In this document: in pieces, positions 22,687-32,320 of the stretch
Layout: every line of letters begins with the position of its first letter
Position numbering within the stretch: the first letter of the stretch is position 1
Source of the DNA: Nonomuraea candida
Lineage (GTDB): Bacteria > Actinomycetota > Actinomycetes > Streptosporangiales > Streptosporangiaceae
Reading direction: 5' to 3'
Length of the DNA: 58,145 bases
NCBI RefSeq assembly: GCF_000725485.1
Contig: NZ_JOAG01000056.1
Coordinates: 1 to 58,145, forward strand
Translations under genes and position numbers: made by a program
The notes under the pieces: model-generated
The model's input: the letters and a program-made list of their open reading frames with translations, nothing else
Database searches by the model: none
What the model was told of the DNA's origin: nothing

Positions 22687-23832
22687 TCAGATCACGTTGT
22701 CGGGAGCGTGCAGCCACATGTGGTGGCCGTCAGGGGTGACGGTCATGCCGAACCGGTCCGGGCCGGGCTCCCCCCAGGACACCCACCGGAAGTAGGCGTC
22801 GGTGACCTCGTCCCACAGCGGGCGGTCACCCACCTGGTACACCTCGTACTCACCCGCACCGGGCCGCCACTCCACGGTGCCCCACGCGTAGGGGTCGGCC
22901 GGGTCGGACAGCCAGAGCCGGAACAGCTCGCCGTCCTCGTCCCGGTCGCCGGCGTGCACCGACGCGATGCCGGTCAGCGCGGAGATCGCCAGCCCCGCCC
23001 CGGCCGGGGCGTGGGCGACGGTGCGGGGGTCGACGAGGCTGCTCGACCAGCGCTTGTCCTCCGGCCGCCGCGCCGGCCGGGGGCGGGGCTTGCGCTGGGA
23101 GCGCATGAGCATGTACGAGGCGAAGCCGGGGAAGCGGCCGTACGCGACGCCATCCGGCGTGACGACCAGGCGCAACGCGTGGCCCGCGCCGAACCCGGGC
23201 CGGTACGGCAGGACGATCACGCCACCGGGCCGGGACTGCCGGACCCACGCGTACGGGATGTGCCGGATGCCGCAGGTGACGTGCACCCGGTCGAACGGCG
23301 CCCGCCCGGGGCAGCCGTCCGCGCCGTCGCCCACGACGAGGTGCGGGTGGACCCCGGCCGCCGCGAGGTTCTCGGCGGCCTGCCCGGCGACGGCCGCGTC
23401 CACCTCGATCGAGATCACCGCCCCGTCCGGGCCGACCAGGTGGGACAGCAGCGCCGCCGTCCAGCCGGTGCCGGTGCCGATCTCCAGCACGCGGTGCCCC
23501 GGTTCCGGGGACAGCCACTCCAGCAGGTCCGCCACGGTGCTCGGCGCGGACGCCGACGAGGTGTAGTCGCCGGCCGCCCGTCTCAGGTCGGTGGCGCCGT
23601 CGTCGAGCTGGGTGACGACGACGGTGTCGGAGTAGACGGCGGCCAGCCAGTCCCGCTCGTCGCCGTCACGGTCGATGACCCGCACACCGCCGTCACGGGA
23701 GTCCGCCAGCCCGACCGCCGGGATGAACAGTTCACGGTGTACGGCGCGAAACGCGTCGTACACCCGCTCACCGGCGGGCGAGAAGGCGCCGACCTCCCTG
23801 ATCAGCGCCTCCGTCGGCTCATGGACCGTCAC
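22687..23832 (-). CDS. PIMT-like (protein-L-isoaspartate) methyltransferase with C-terminal extension
   Basis: A 381-residue protein. Residues about 20-220 match the PCMT fold: R-E-L-F-I-P-A-V, T-S-S-A-S-A-P-S-T-V in the active-site loop, and the SAM motif V-L-E-I-G-T-G-T-G-W (115-124), then D-R-V-H-V-T-C-G. About 150 further residues form a domain typical of the PIMT homologues found in RiPP (lanthipeptide, graspetide) clusters rather than of housekeeping PIMT. Its GTG start overlaps the stop of a 47-residue gene (GTGA), so the two proteins are made together. It would methylate an (iso)aspartate or C-terminal carboxylate on a peptide; the target is unknown. Confidence 0.85.
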   Translation of the reverse strand: MTVHEPTEALIREVGAFSPAGERVYDAFRAVHRELFIPAVGLADSRDGGVRVIDRDGDERDWLAAVYSDTVVVTQLDDGATDLRRAAGDYTSSASAPSTVADLLEWLSPEPGHRVLEIGTGTGWTAALLSHLVGPDGAVISIEVDAAVAGQAAENLAAAGVHPHLVVGDGADGCPGRAPFDRVHVTCGIRHIPYAWVRQSRPGGVIVLPYRPGFGAGHALRLVVTPDGVAYGRFPGFASYMLMRSQRKPRPRPARRPEDKRWSSSLVDPRTVAHAPAGAGLAISALTGIASVHAGDRDEDGELFRLWLSDPADPYAWGTVEWRPGAGEYEVYQVGDRPLWDEVTDAYFRWVSWGEPGPDRFGMTVTPDGHHMWLHAPDNVI

Positions 23833-23972
23833 TTCCCACGGCCCTTACCGCCCTTGCCGCCCGCGTTGCCGTTGCCGCCGCCGTGCCGGCCTCCGCCCTG
23901 CTGATCCTTGGACGGCGGCGCCGGCTCGACCGGCTTGTCCTTCTTCTGACCGCCACTGTGCTTCCCGCCCAT
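23829..23972 (-). CDS. 47-residue Gly/Lys-rich peptide coupled to the PIMT-like gene
   Basis: Starts MGGKHSGG, has a Pro/Lys-rich middle (K-P-V-E-P-A-P-P-S-K-D) and ends G-G-G-R-H-G-G-G-N-G-N-A-G-G-K-G-G-K-G-R-G-K. A ribosome site (GAAGGGTGG) precedes the ATG and a plausible promoter (TTGACC at about 24028) lies upstream. The stop overlaps the methyltransferase start by four bases. The Asn-Gly near residue 35 is a classical isoaspartate hotspot, so the peptide could be the substrate of its partner. It has no Cys and few Ser/Thr, so it is not a lanthipeptide precursor. A simple basic structural protein is the alternative. Confidence 0.7.
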   Translation of the reverse strand: MGGKHSGGQKKDKPVEPAPPSKDQQGGGRHGGGNGNAGGKGGKGRGK

Positions 23973-24121
23973 GTCGCCCACCCTTCGCCTTGACCACTGG
24001 AAGTAATCGTAAGGACACGATGAGGTCAACTCCATGGATGCGCCGACGGCCCTGATACCTGTGTTCCCTCAGGTCGCGGGGCGGCCGTCGCCGTTCTCCG
24101 CCGGCGGGCCGGGCGGCCTCT

Positions 24122-24814
24122 TCACTCCTGGGCCGTGTCGGGGTGGCGGCGGGCCATGAGGACTCCGCCGAGTCTGCTCTCGGCCGAGGTGAGGGTCATC
24201 TGCGCCTCGACGGTGAAGCCGGCCCTGTCGAGCCGGTCGGCCAGGTCCTCGGGCCGGCGGCGATGGACGCGGACGTTCATGGGATGGCCGCCGTAGCCCT
24301 GGGTGATCAGTCGGGGCCCGTCACCGACGTGGTAGGCCAGCAGCAGCGGGCCGCCGGGCCGCAGCACCCGCCGGAAGTGCGCGAACACCCGGCCGAGCGC
24401 GTCGTCGGGGACGTGGATCACCGAGTACCACGCGACCAGGCCGGCCAGCGAGGCGTCGGCCGGTTCGAGGTCCGTCATCGAGCCGACCTCGAACCGCGTC
24501 CCGGGGTGCTCACGCCGGGCCACCTCGACCATCTCCGGCGACAGGTCGATCCCGAACGCGTCCACGCCCAGCGCCCGCAGGTGGGCCGCGATCCTCCCCG
24601 AGCCGCAGCCCACGTCGGCCACCGGCCCACCGCCCGTGGCCCGCACCATGTCGGCGAACAGGCCCAGGAACGCGCGTTCGTACGGCGTCCGGTCGAGCAG
24701 ATCGCGCACGTGGTCCGCGTAGCTCGCGGCGACGGTGTCGTAGGACGCGCGGGTGTCGGTCAGCCAGTCTTCAGTGATCACGGCGGACAACGATAGTCCA
24801 GGGAGGGCGGGCAC
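24122..24814 (-). CDS. Class I SAM-dependent methyltransferase
   Basis: A 230-residue cytoplasmic methyltransferase with motif I V-A-D-V-G-C-G-S-G-R, motif II G-I-D-L-S-P-E-M, and the W-Y-S-V-I-H and L-R-P-G-G segments typical of the methyltransf_11/25 group. The GTG at 24814 has GGGAG 8 bases upstream; an internal GTG at 24781 would give a more usual length but has no ribosome site. The substrate cannot be inferred. It is upstream of, and in the same direction as, the peptide/PIMT pair, with a 149-bp gap, so it is probably separate. Confidence 0.85.
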   Translation of the reverse strand: MPALPGLSLSAVITEDWLTDTRASYDTVAASYADHVRDLLDRTPYERAFLGLFADMVRATGGGPVADVGCGSGRIAAHLRALGVDAFGIDLSPEMVEVARREHPGTRFEVGSMTDLEPADASLAGLVAWYSVIHVPDDALGRVFAHFRRVLRPGGPLLLAYHVGDGPRLITQGYGGHPMNVRVHRRRPEDLADRLDRAGFTVEAQMTLTSAESRLGGVLMARRHPDTAQE

Positions 24815-25142
24815 ACGGGCGGCTCCCGCTCCCCCGGGCTCCGGTGGAGCCCCTTCCGGATGCGGCGGGGCCTGCCGGTTCCGGCGGGGAACCTCTTCCG
24901 GCCTCGGTGCGCCGGTGGGCCGCCGTCAGTCGATGGTCGGCGGCCACGGCCGATCGAGCAAGAGGCGAGCCCGGCTCATCATGCTCGGCCCCGGCAAGAG
25001 CGGGTACAGGCGGTGCGCTGTCATCCGCCCCGAGCTGCGCGGATACCGTCGCGGCGGGCGGCCTCATGACGTGCGCTGCAACCGGGCTGCACGTTTGCAG
25101 CACGGCCGGCAGCTCCCTCTTCCCGCCCCCGCCGCACCGTGC

Positions 25143-25175
25143 TTGACTGGCAACCGTTTTGGAAAGCGCTTACCG
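25143..25175 (+). promoter_or_regulatory. Promoter -35 and LacI-type operator of the pectate lyase gene
   Basis: TTGACT (25143-25148) is followed by TGGAAAGCGCTTACC (25160-25174), a near-palindrome centred on GCGC like the operators of actinomycete LacI-family sugar regulators. It overlaps the expected promoter and lies just before the ribosome site GAGGAG (25175-25180). Induction by pectin or plant cell wall sugars is inferred. Confidence 0.6.
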
Positions 25176-25187
25176 AGGAGATGGGCG

Positions 25188-26765
25188 ATGCGCCTCACAG
25201 CTGTCCTCGCGTGCGCCGGCCTGGTGGCCGGCTCCTACGCCGCGTTGTCCCCCACGACCGCGTACGCGGCGCCGGCCCGGTACGAGGCCGAGGCGTCACC
25301 GGCGGTCTGCACCGGCGCCATCGAGTCGAATTGGCCCGGCTACTCCGGCACCGGCTTCTGCAACGCCGACAACGCCGCCGGCGCCGTCGCCCAGTTCACC
25401 GTGCACGCCCCCGCCGCCGGAACCGCCACCCTCGGGATCCGCTTCGCCAACGGCACCACGACGCCCCGACCCGCCGGCCTGATCGTCAACGGCTCCACCG
25501 TACGGACCCTGTCCTTCGAAGGCACCGGCGCCTGGTCCACCTGGGTCACCAAGACCACGGCCGTCCAGCTGAACGCCGGCGCCAACACCATCAGGCTCGA
25601 CCCCACCGGCTCCGGCGGCCTGCCCAACCTCGACCACCTCGACGTCGAGGCCGGCGGTCAGCAGCCGGCGACCGCACTGTACGTGGCCACCGACGGCGAC
25701 GACGCCGCCCCCGGCACCCTGGCGGCCCCGCTCCGGACCATCCAGCGCGCCGTGGACCTGGCGCAGCCCGGCCACACGATCTTCATCCGCGGCGGCACGT
25801 ACGCGCCGGGCACGAACATCCAGATCGTCAAGAACGGCACGCCGGCGCAGCCGATCACGATGACCGCGTACAACGGGGAACGGGTGATCATCGACGGCGA
25901 GAACATGCCGCACACGCCGGGCGCGGTCGGCTCCAGCATCCCGCGCGCCGAGCGCGGTGCCGTGCACATCGAGGGCGACCACTGGCGGCTGATCGGGCTG
26001 GAGATCGTGCACGGCCCGTACGGGATCTTCGGCCTCGACGCCGTCGGCAACGTCTTCGACCGCCTGGTCACCAGGGACAACTACGAGTCCGGGCTGCACC
26101 TCCAGGGTGCGTCCAGTGACAACCAGATCATCAACCTGGACAGCCACGGCAACCGCGACCCGCGCAAGAACGGCGAGAGCGCAGACGGCGTCGCGATCAA
26201 GGAGGGCTCCGGCGGCGGCAACGTGATCCGCGGCGCCCGGCTCTGGAACAACTCCGACGACGGCCTGGACTTCTGGATGTTCCTCGGCACGGTCACCGTG
26301 GAGTCGTCCGTGGCCTGGGGGAACGGCTTCAACCGGTGGAACCTGCCCGACTACACCGGCGACGGCAACGGTTTCAAGCTCGGCGGGGGCGACCCCGACC
26401 CGGCGGTCGGCCACGTCGTCCGCAACTCCATCGCCTACGACAACGCGGTGGACGGCTTCACCGACAACGGCAACCCGGGCCGCCTGGTGACCGACCGCAG
26501 CACCGCCTGGCGCAACGGCGGCACCGGCTTCGACTACGCCGACTCCGTGTCGGTCCTCACCAGGAACCTGTCGGTGGCGAACCGGACCCAGGTCGCGCCC
26601 GGCTCGTCGTCCCACTCGGGCAACTCCTGGAACCTCGGTGGCACCTGGACGTTCACCAGCACCGACGCGAGCGTGATCACCGGCCCGCGCGCCGCCGACG
26701 GCTCGATCCCGTCCTCCGCCTTCCTGCGCCCCGCCAACGGCGCCGACCTCGGCGCCCGCTTCTGA
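25188..26765 (+). CDS. Secreted pectate lyase-like protein: CBM35-type module plus PL9-like parallel beta-helix
   Basis: A 525-residue exported protein. Signal peptide residues 1-28; a CBM6/35-type beta-sandwich (Y-E-A-E-A-S, W-S-T-W, N-T-I-R-L-D, N-L-D-H-L-D-V-E) to about 150; then a right-handed beta-helix starting L-Y-V-A-T-D-G-D-D with repeated N-x-x-x-x-x-N turns. The segment G-D-G-N-G-F-K-L-G-G carries the Lys in the position of the PL9 catalytic base. It should cleave pectate by beta-elimination outside the cell. The ATG at 25188 follows GAGGAG with 7-base spacing and begins the signal peptide. Confidence 0.85.
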   Translation: MRLTAVLACAGLVAGSYAALSPTTAYAAPARYEAEASPAVCTGAIESNWPGYSGTGFCNADNAAGAVAQFTVHAPAAGTATLGIRFANGTTTPRPAGLIVNGSTVRTLSFEGTGAWSTWVTKTTAVQLNAGANTIRLDPTGSGGLPNLDHLDVEAGGQQPATALYVATDGDDAAPGTLAAPLRTIQRAVDLAQPGHTIFIRGGTYAPGTNIQIVKNGTPAQPITMTAYNGERVIIDGENMPHTPGAVGSSIPRAERGAVHIEGDHWRLIGLEIVHGPYGIFGLDAVGNVFDRLVTRDNYESGLHLQGASSDNQIINLDSHGNRDPRKNGESADGVAIKEGSGGGNVIRGARLWNNSDDGLDFWMFLGTVTVESSVAWGNGFNRWNLPDYTGDGNGFKLGGGDPDPAVGHVVRNSIAYDNAVDGFTDNGNPGRLVTDRSTAWRNGGTGFDYADSVSVLTRNLSVANRTQVAPGSSSHSGNSWNLGGTWTFTSTDASVITGPRAADGSIPSSAFLRPANGADLGARF

Positions 26766-26769
26766 ACGC

Positions 26770-26802
26770 CGTTCAGCATGCGGTCCGGCCGCATGCTGAA
26801 CG
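26770..26802. terminator. 14-bp perfect hairpin after the pectate lyase gene
   Basis: CGTTCAGCATGCGG (26770-26783) pairs exactly with 26789-26802 around a TCCGG loop. First of two adjacent hairpins separating convergent genes. Confidence 0.75.
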
Positions 26803-26806
26803 CGGG

Positions 26807-26840
26807 CCGGCAGGGGCCGTGCGGGAGCGGCCCCTGCCGG
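26807..26840. terminator. 13-bp perfect hairpin before the end of the convergent esterase gene
   Basis: CCGGCAGGGGCCG (26807-26819) pairs exactly with 26828-26840, with an 8-base loop. It abuts the stop codon of the minus-strand esterase gene at 26843 and probably terminates it, while also blocking read-through from the pectate lyase side. Confidence 0.75.
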
Positions 26841-26842
26841 AG

Positions 26843-28250
<1,408 letters not shown>

Positions 28251-28262
28251 CGTTCCGCTCCG

Positions 28263-28278
28263 TTGTTAGCGCTAACAA
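28263..28278. promoter_or_regulatory. 16-bp perfect palindrome, LacI-type operator
   Basis: TTGTTAGCGCTAACAA is fully self-complementary with the central GCGC typical of LacI-family operators. It precedes the small membrane gene and the CE3-like esterase (start 28054). It shares the GCGC core with the near-palindrome before the pectate lyase, suggesting coordinated control of plant polysaccharide degradation. Confidence 0.7.
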
Positions 28279-28796
28279 ACCGCCGGAGGGTCGAGCTCCC
28301 TCTCAGGGCGATGGAAGGGATCGGCGGGACAGAGCAAATCCGAGACAGAAAGGTACTGTCAAGAGCCGGTAACTTGCGGAAGTCGCGAGAGGGAGGCGTC
28401 CGAACGCATCCCACCTCGCATTAGCCTGCCGAAGCACCTTCGACCAGCGGGAGTCTCGCCATGAAACTTTCACGCGACAGGTCCGCCCGCAGCCCTGCCG
28501 AAACTTTCCAGAAGCGCGGTCCGCAGGTCATTCCAGGAGAATCGGCATAGGAACGATGGTTGAGCGATCGAAAATTGCCATGCATTCTTGACAACTTTCG
28601 GCGCGATCCCCACACTGAGTGCCCGAAGTGATCTCTCCTATCGGCCCGGTGGGGCGCGGCAAAGGGAGCTGCCTGTGCGTCCCACCGGAGCACGGCCCGG
28701 CGCCGGCAGGTGTGTCCCGCACGGCCCTTGCCATGATCCGCCCATGGCGGCTCGCCCCCGCCTGGACCTCACCCGGTACGCCACAAGGAAGAGCGG
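28279..28796. other. Gene-poor 0.5-kb stretch with repeated AAACTTTC-type motifs
   Basis: Base composition is visibly less GC-rich than the surroundings. GAAACTTTC occurs at 28463-28471, CGAAACTTTC at 28499-28508 and ACAACTTTCG at 28591-28600, resembling half sites of the CGAA-x-TTCG-type operators reported for actinomycete xylan regulators. A 29-codon ORF (28461-28550) with GGGAG nine bases before its ATG contains the first two motifs; coding is doubtful. TTGACA at about 28588 could be a -35 for the downstream methyltransferase gene. Confidence 0.3.
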
Positions 28797-29654
28797 ATGA
28801 CTCACAGCGACACAGGGGCGGACCCGGCGGCCCCCGCATATGCCGAGGTTCCGAGCACGAAGATCAACCCTCACATTCCCCACCCGGCCCGGATATACGA
28901 CTACCTCCTGGGCGGCAAGGACAACTTCGCCGCCGACCGCAAGGCCGCCGAGGCGCTCGTCGAGGTGTCACCGGGCACGCGCGAGGGCGTGCGCGCGCAT
29001 CGCGCCTTCCTGGGCCGGGCCGTGCGGCACCTGGCGGCCGAAGCCGGCATCACCCAGTTCCTGGACATCGGCACCGGAATCCCCACCCAGGACAACACCC
29101 ACACGATCGCCCAGGAGGCCGTGCCCGAGGCCCGCGTGGCCTACGTGGACAACGACCCGATCGTCCTGGTGCACGGCCGTGCCCTGCTGACCGGCGACCC
29201 GGCGGGCATGACCGACATGATCGAGGCGGACCTGCGGCAGCCGGAGAAGATCCTGGCCGACCCCGCCGTCCGGCGCGTGATCGACTTCACCCGTCCCGTG
29301 GCCGTCATCCTGGCGGGGGTCATGCACTTCATCACCGACGAGGAGGACCCGTACGGGCTGGTCGAGCAGCTCAAGGCCGCGGTGCCCGGCGGCAGCCGCC
29401 TCCTGCTGTCGCACGTCACCCTCGACTTCGCCGACCAGGTGCGCCGCGAGGACTTCACCAAGCCGTACGACAACAGCTCCGCCCCCATGGTGCCGCGCAC
29501 CCACGGCGAGGTCCTGCGCTTCTTCGACGGCTGGGACCTGGTGGACCCGGGCCTGGTCGAGGTGGTGACCTGGCGGCCGGACCCCGTGGAGTACCAGGAA
29601 CACATCCCCGGCGGCCACGCCTGGGCCTACGGCGGTCTCGCGATCAAGCCTTGA
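28797..29654 (+). CDS. DUF574-type SAM-dependent methyltransferase
   Basis: A 285-residue protein of the actinomycete-specific S-adenosyl methyltransferase family (PF04672). Characteristic segments are P-A-R-I-Y-D-Y-L-L-G-G-K-D-N-F near the start, F-L-D-I-G-T-G-I-P-T (SAM loop), V-A-Y-V-D-N-D-P-I-V-L and the closing G-G-H-A-W-A-Y-G-G-L-A-I-K. These proteins are abundant paralogues in Streptomyces and relatives, often beside regulators; the substrate is not known. It appears to be monocistronic. Confidence 0.93.
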   Translation: MTHSDTGADPAAPAYAEVPSTKINPHIPHPARIYDYLLGGKDNFAADRKAAEALVEVSPGTREGVRAHRAFLGRAVRHLAAEAGITQFLDIGTGIPTQDNTHTIAQEAVPEARVAYVDNDPIVLVHGRALLTGDPAGMTDMIEADLRQPEKILADPAVRRVIDFTRPVAVILAGVMHFITDEEDPYGLVEQLKAAVPGGSRLLLSHVTLDFADQVRREDFTKPYDNSSAPMVPRTHGEVLRFFDGWDLVDPGLVEVVTWRPDPVEYQEHIPGGHAWAYGGLAIKP

Positions 29655-29684
29655 GCACGCAGACCGCCTCCCCGGCTCCCCGGC

Positions 29685-29744
29685 AGAGGCGGCGTGCAGA
29701 GGCGGCGTGCAGAGGCCGCGTGCGGTGACGGCGTGCGGTGACGG
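29685..29744. repeat. 13-bp tandem repeat, about 4.6 copies
   Basis: AGAGGCGGCGTGC is repeated at 29685, 29698 and 29711 (one change), then degenerates to GGTGACGGCGTGC at 29724 and a partial copy at 29737. It lies 31 bp after the DUF574 methyltransferase stop codon. Confidence 0.8.
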
Positions 29745-30075
29745 TCGCGCCGTCAGCCGCGCCGTCGGTCCGCCGTCCGGCGGCTCCAGGTCGCCGCGCG
29801 CGCCCGGATCTCCGCGGCGGGGGGCCGGATTGAGGCGCTGACCTGGGGCTCCGTTAGGATGAGTGCGGTCTCGTCCCCGTACGGCCGCCGGGCCTGGCCC
29901 TTGTGCGGCTGGTGCCCGAAGCCCCGCGTGAGGCCGATGGTCGCGCCGGGTTCTCGTGAGCGGGGAGAGCATCGCGGCAAACCTCTCCGGCGCCAAGGAT
30001 GATCGGCGAGGTGGCAAAGATCCGGCCAAACGGCGGCGGGCCGCCGGGGTGTGGGCGGGTGACGAACCTAGACTC
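29745..30075. other. Intergenic stretch without a credible gene
   Basis: Weak open frames on both strands show no protein-like composition. TAGACT at 30070-30075 directly before the ATG of the next gene could be a -10 element. Nothing else was seen. Confidence 0.3.
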
Positions 30076-30369
30076 ATGCCATCGAACCCCTCGATGACCG
30101 CTGAACCCATCAATAACGCCGCCACGTGGGCGGTTGGAGTCGTCCCAGTGATCACGGCAATCCTCTTCGGAATCGCGGCCGTCTCGGCCCTGGAAATCGT
30201 TCTCTTCCTGGCTCTGCTCGCCCTGGTAGGCGCGGAGCTCGGCTCGTTCCTGCGCCGCCACCCGCACGGGGCCGCCGGCGCCCTGGCCGACCTGGCCGCC
30301 AGAGCTCGGGGGCACCTGCTCCTCGCGCGGAACGCCGTCGGGCGGCGCTGGGGATCGCACAGCAGGTAG
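30076..30369 (+). CDS. Small two-helix membrane protein of unknown function
   Basis: A 97-residue protein with two hydrophobic segments (A-T-W-A-V-G-V-V-P-V-I-T-A-I-L-F and A-L-E-I-V-L-F-L-A-L-L-A-L-V), then a basic, Ala-rich tail. The start is uncertain: ATG 30076 and ATG 30094 both lack a ribosome site, and an upstream ATG at 29956 would add an Arg/Lys-rich extension. No family was recognised. Confidence 0.5.
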   Translation: MPSNPSMTAEPINNAATWAVGVVPVITAILFGIAAVSALEIVLFLALLALVGAELGSFLRRHPHGAAGALADLAARARGHLLLARNAVGRRWGSHSR

Positions 30370-30600
30370 CCGGGCACGCCGGGTCATCGGCCGGGGTCGC
30401 GCCGGCCGTGCCCGGCGGGGTGCGGGGGATCGGGCCGGGGCGGGCCGGCGAGCTGACGAGATCCGCCTCGGTCGCCGCTTGCGGCCGGGGTCATCGAGCA
30501 GGCCGGGCGAGGACCGGCGTCCTCGCGTGCCCGTGGCGGTCGTGAGCCCGCGGTCGCTCTCGTCAAAAGTACAGATCAAGAAGGGGACTGGTCCGGGGGC

Positions 30601-31548
30601 ATGGGCGACGTTCAGCGGAAGTTCGAGTTGACCGGGCCGCAGATCGCGGGCAGCGCACTGGCCGCGCTGACCGCCGCGGTCGCGGCCTCGTATCTCGGGG
30701 TCGCCGGTACGGTGATCGGCGCGGCGCTGGTCAGTGCCTGCACCACGGTGGGCACCGCCGTCTACACGCACTACCTCGCGCGCACCGGGGAGAAGGTCCG
30801 CCTGCACACGGTGAAGACCCGGCGGGAACACCCCGCCGCGGAGCCGGAACACGACGGGTCTTCCGCCCTGGTGGAGGCCGCGACCGGGGAGCGCTCCATC
30901 CCGGCGGAGGCCGCGGTCGGCGGACGGCGCATTCCGGCGGCGGAGGCGGTGAGCGGGGCGCCGGACACGGTGGGAGCGGCGTCGGGCAGGAGGCTGCCGT
31001 GGGCCAGGGTGGCCGTCGCGGCGGGGCTGGTGTTCGCCATCAGCATGGGCGGCATCCTGGCGTACCAGACCGTGGCCGATCGGACCGTGGCCGAGCAGCT
31101 CACCGGCGGGCCCGCGCGCAAGGCCGCCCGGACCAAGCCGGCGGCCGACCGGGACAAGGGCGCCGAGCCCGGAGGTCCCGCCCGCCCGACGCGCACGGCG
31201 TCCGTCCTCCTGTCGGACCGGTCCCCGGGCCCGTCGGCCACGCCGGCCCCCAGCTCGGTGCTCACGCCGGCGCCGTCGGCGACCCCGGCGGTCTCGTCGC
31301 CGGTCACGCCGGCCGGCGAGCCCGCTCCCGTGCCCACGGCGACGGCCCCGGCCGGCGCCTCTCCCTCCACCGGCGCCGGCGCGTCGTCGTCGCCCGCCGG
31401 CGGCTCACCGGACGAGGCCACGGCGCCACACTCCCCGGCCCCGAGCCAGGGCCTCACCGGCGCGGCACCGGGCCCGCCACCCGCCGACCGGACCGGCAAC
31501 CGCACGACACCCCCCTGCCGCCCGGTCACCACCGCACCGGGCTGCTGA
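30601..31548 (+). CDS. Membrane protein with Ser/Pro/Ala-rich extracytoplasmic tail, unknown function
   Basis: A 315-residue protein. Two hydrophobic helices near the N-terminus (G-S-A-L-A-A-L-T-A-A-V-A and G-T-V-I-G-A-A-L-V-S-A), a third at about 135-155 (V-A-V-A-A-G-L-V-F-A-I-S-M-G-G-I-L-A), then 150 residues of low-complexity Pro/Ser/Thr/Ala sequence ending in Cys. Two imperfect repeats of E-R-S-I-P-A-E-A-A / R-R-I-P-A-A-E-A-V occur before helix 3. It looks like a cell-surface or wall-spanning protein. It ends 4 bp before the converging acetyltransferase gene. Confidence 0.7.
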   Translation: MGDVQRKFELTGPQIAGSALAALTAAVAASYLGVAGTVIGAALVSACTTVGTAVYTHYLARTGEKVRLHTVKTRREHPAAEPEHDGSSALVEAATGERSIPAEAAVGGRRIPAAEAVSGAPDTVGAASGRRLPWARVAVAAGLVFAISMGGILAYQTVADRTVAEQLTGGPARKAARTKPAADRDKGAEPGGPARPTRTASVLLSDRSPGPSATPAPSSVLTPAPSATPAVSSPVTPAGEPAPVPTATAPAGASPSTGAGASSSPAGGSPDEATAPHSPAPSQGLTGAAPGPPPADRTGNRTTPPCRPVTTAPGC

Positions 31549-31552
31549 CCCC

Positions 31553-32050
31553 TCACAAGGGCTGTTCCAGGGCGTGGCGCATGGGCGTGAACCCGGCGGC
31601 CCGGTAGAAGGCCGCCGCATCCTGATTGAAGTCCCAAACGTCCGTGAGCAGACGCGAGCATCCGGCGTTCCTGGCCGCCGTACGCACCGCCTCGACCAGC
31701 GCGGTGCCGACGCCTGCCCGGAGCGCGGTGGGTGCGACGGCCAGGTGCTCCAGGACGGCGAAGTTCCTCGGCCGCATGAGGGCGTCGCCCGGCCGCTCGA
31801 CGAGGAGCATCATGGCGTATCCGGCGGGACGGTCCGACATGGAGGCGATGAACACCTGACGGTCCGCACCGGCCAGGTGCTCCGCGAAGATCGCGGCCAC
31901 CTCGCCCGGGTCGGGGTCGGAGCGGAAGATGTCCGGCCGGTTCTGCGCGTGCCCGGCGTGGACGAAGTCGTTGAGCTGGGCCAGCAGGCCGGCGTCGGCG
32001 GCCGTGGCGAGGCGGATGACGACCGAGGACAGGCGTGGAGACAAGGTCAT
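31553..32050 (-). CDS. GNAT-family N-acetyltransferase
   Basis: A 165-residue single-domain acetyltransferase. Motif A is L-A-V-A-P-T-A-L-R-A-G-V-G-T-A-L-V (acetyl-CoA loop), and D-V-W-D-F-N-Q-D-A-A-A-F-Y-R-A-A-G-F is the usual C-terminal motif. The ATG at 32050 is the only reasonable start. The substrate is unknown; it is not in an operon. Confidence 0.88.
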   Translation of the reverse strand: MTLSPRLSSVVIRLATAADAGLLAQLNDFVHAGHAQNRPDIFRSDPDPGEVAAIFAEHLAGADRQVFIASMSDRPAGYAMMLLVERPGDALMRPRNFAVLEHLAVAPTALRAGVGTALVEAVRTAARNAGCSRLLTDVWDFNQDAAAFYRAAGFTPMRHALEQPL

Positions 32051-32214
32051 GGAATGATCATGGCGCGGATCTCCGTGCCGGGCGTCCGGGTCTGCACGGT
32101 TCCCGCGTGAAGCAGCCGGGACGGACGTTCCGGGTCCTCAGGGTTCCTCCCCTGAAGCAGCCGAGCCGCGCGTCCGTGTGTCTTCGGGTTTCGGGTGAGG
32201 TGGGGGCGTGGGGG

Positions 32215-32320
32215 CTAGCGCAGTTTGGTCGTGCGGATGGCGAGGAGGGTGACGGCGACGGCGGCCGCGGTGAGGCCGGTGGCCGGGAGCAGGAGCGGGG
32301 CCGCGTCGGCGGCGGCGGGG
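32215..32320 (-). pseudogene. C-terminal end of a lost membrane protein
   Basis: On the minus strand this reads A-A-P-L-L-L-P-A-T-G-L-T-A-A-A-V-A-V-T-L-L-A-I-R-T-T-K-L-R and stops at 32215-32217. That is a membrane helix with a basic cytoplasmic end, typical of the last helix of a permease. The frame breaks at about 32320, where a LuxR-type fragment begins on the opposite strand. Confidence 0.4.

Noticed and set aside
22687..24814. Lanthipeptide or graspetide cluster around the PIMT-like gene
   Set aside because: No lanthionine synthetase, ATP-grasp ligase, Cys/Ser/Thr-rich core peptide or transporter is present; only the peptide/methyltransferase pair is supported.
28461..28550. 29-codon ORF with a ribosome-site-like GGGAG
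   Set aside because: It overlaps repeated AAACTTTC motifs that look regulatory and has no protein-like features; left as part of the intergenic description.
29685..29744. Possible CRISPR-like array
   Set aside because: The units are directly tandem with no spacers and are only 13 bp long; no cas genes are nearby.
29753..29980. Minus-strand frame of 75 codons between the DUF574 gene and the small membrane gene
   Set aside because: Arg/Pro-rich composition, no ribosome site and no recognisable motif.
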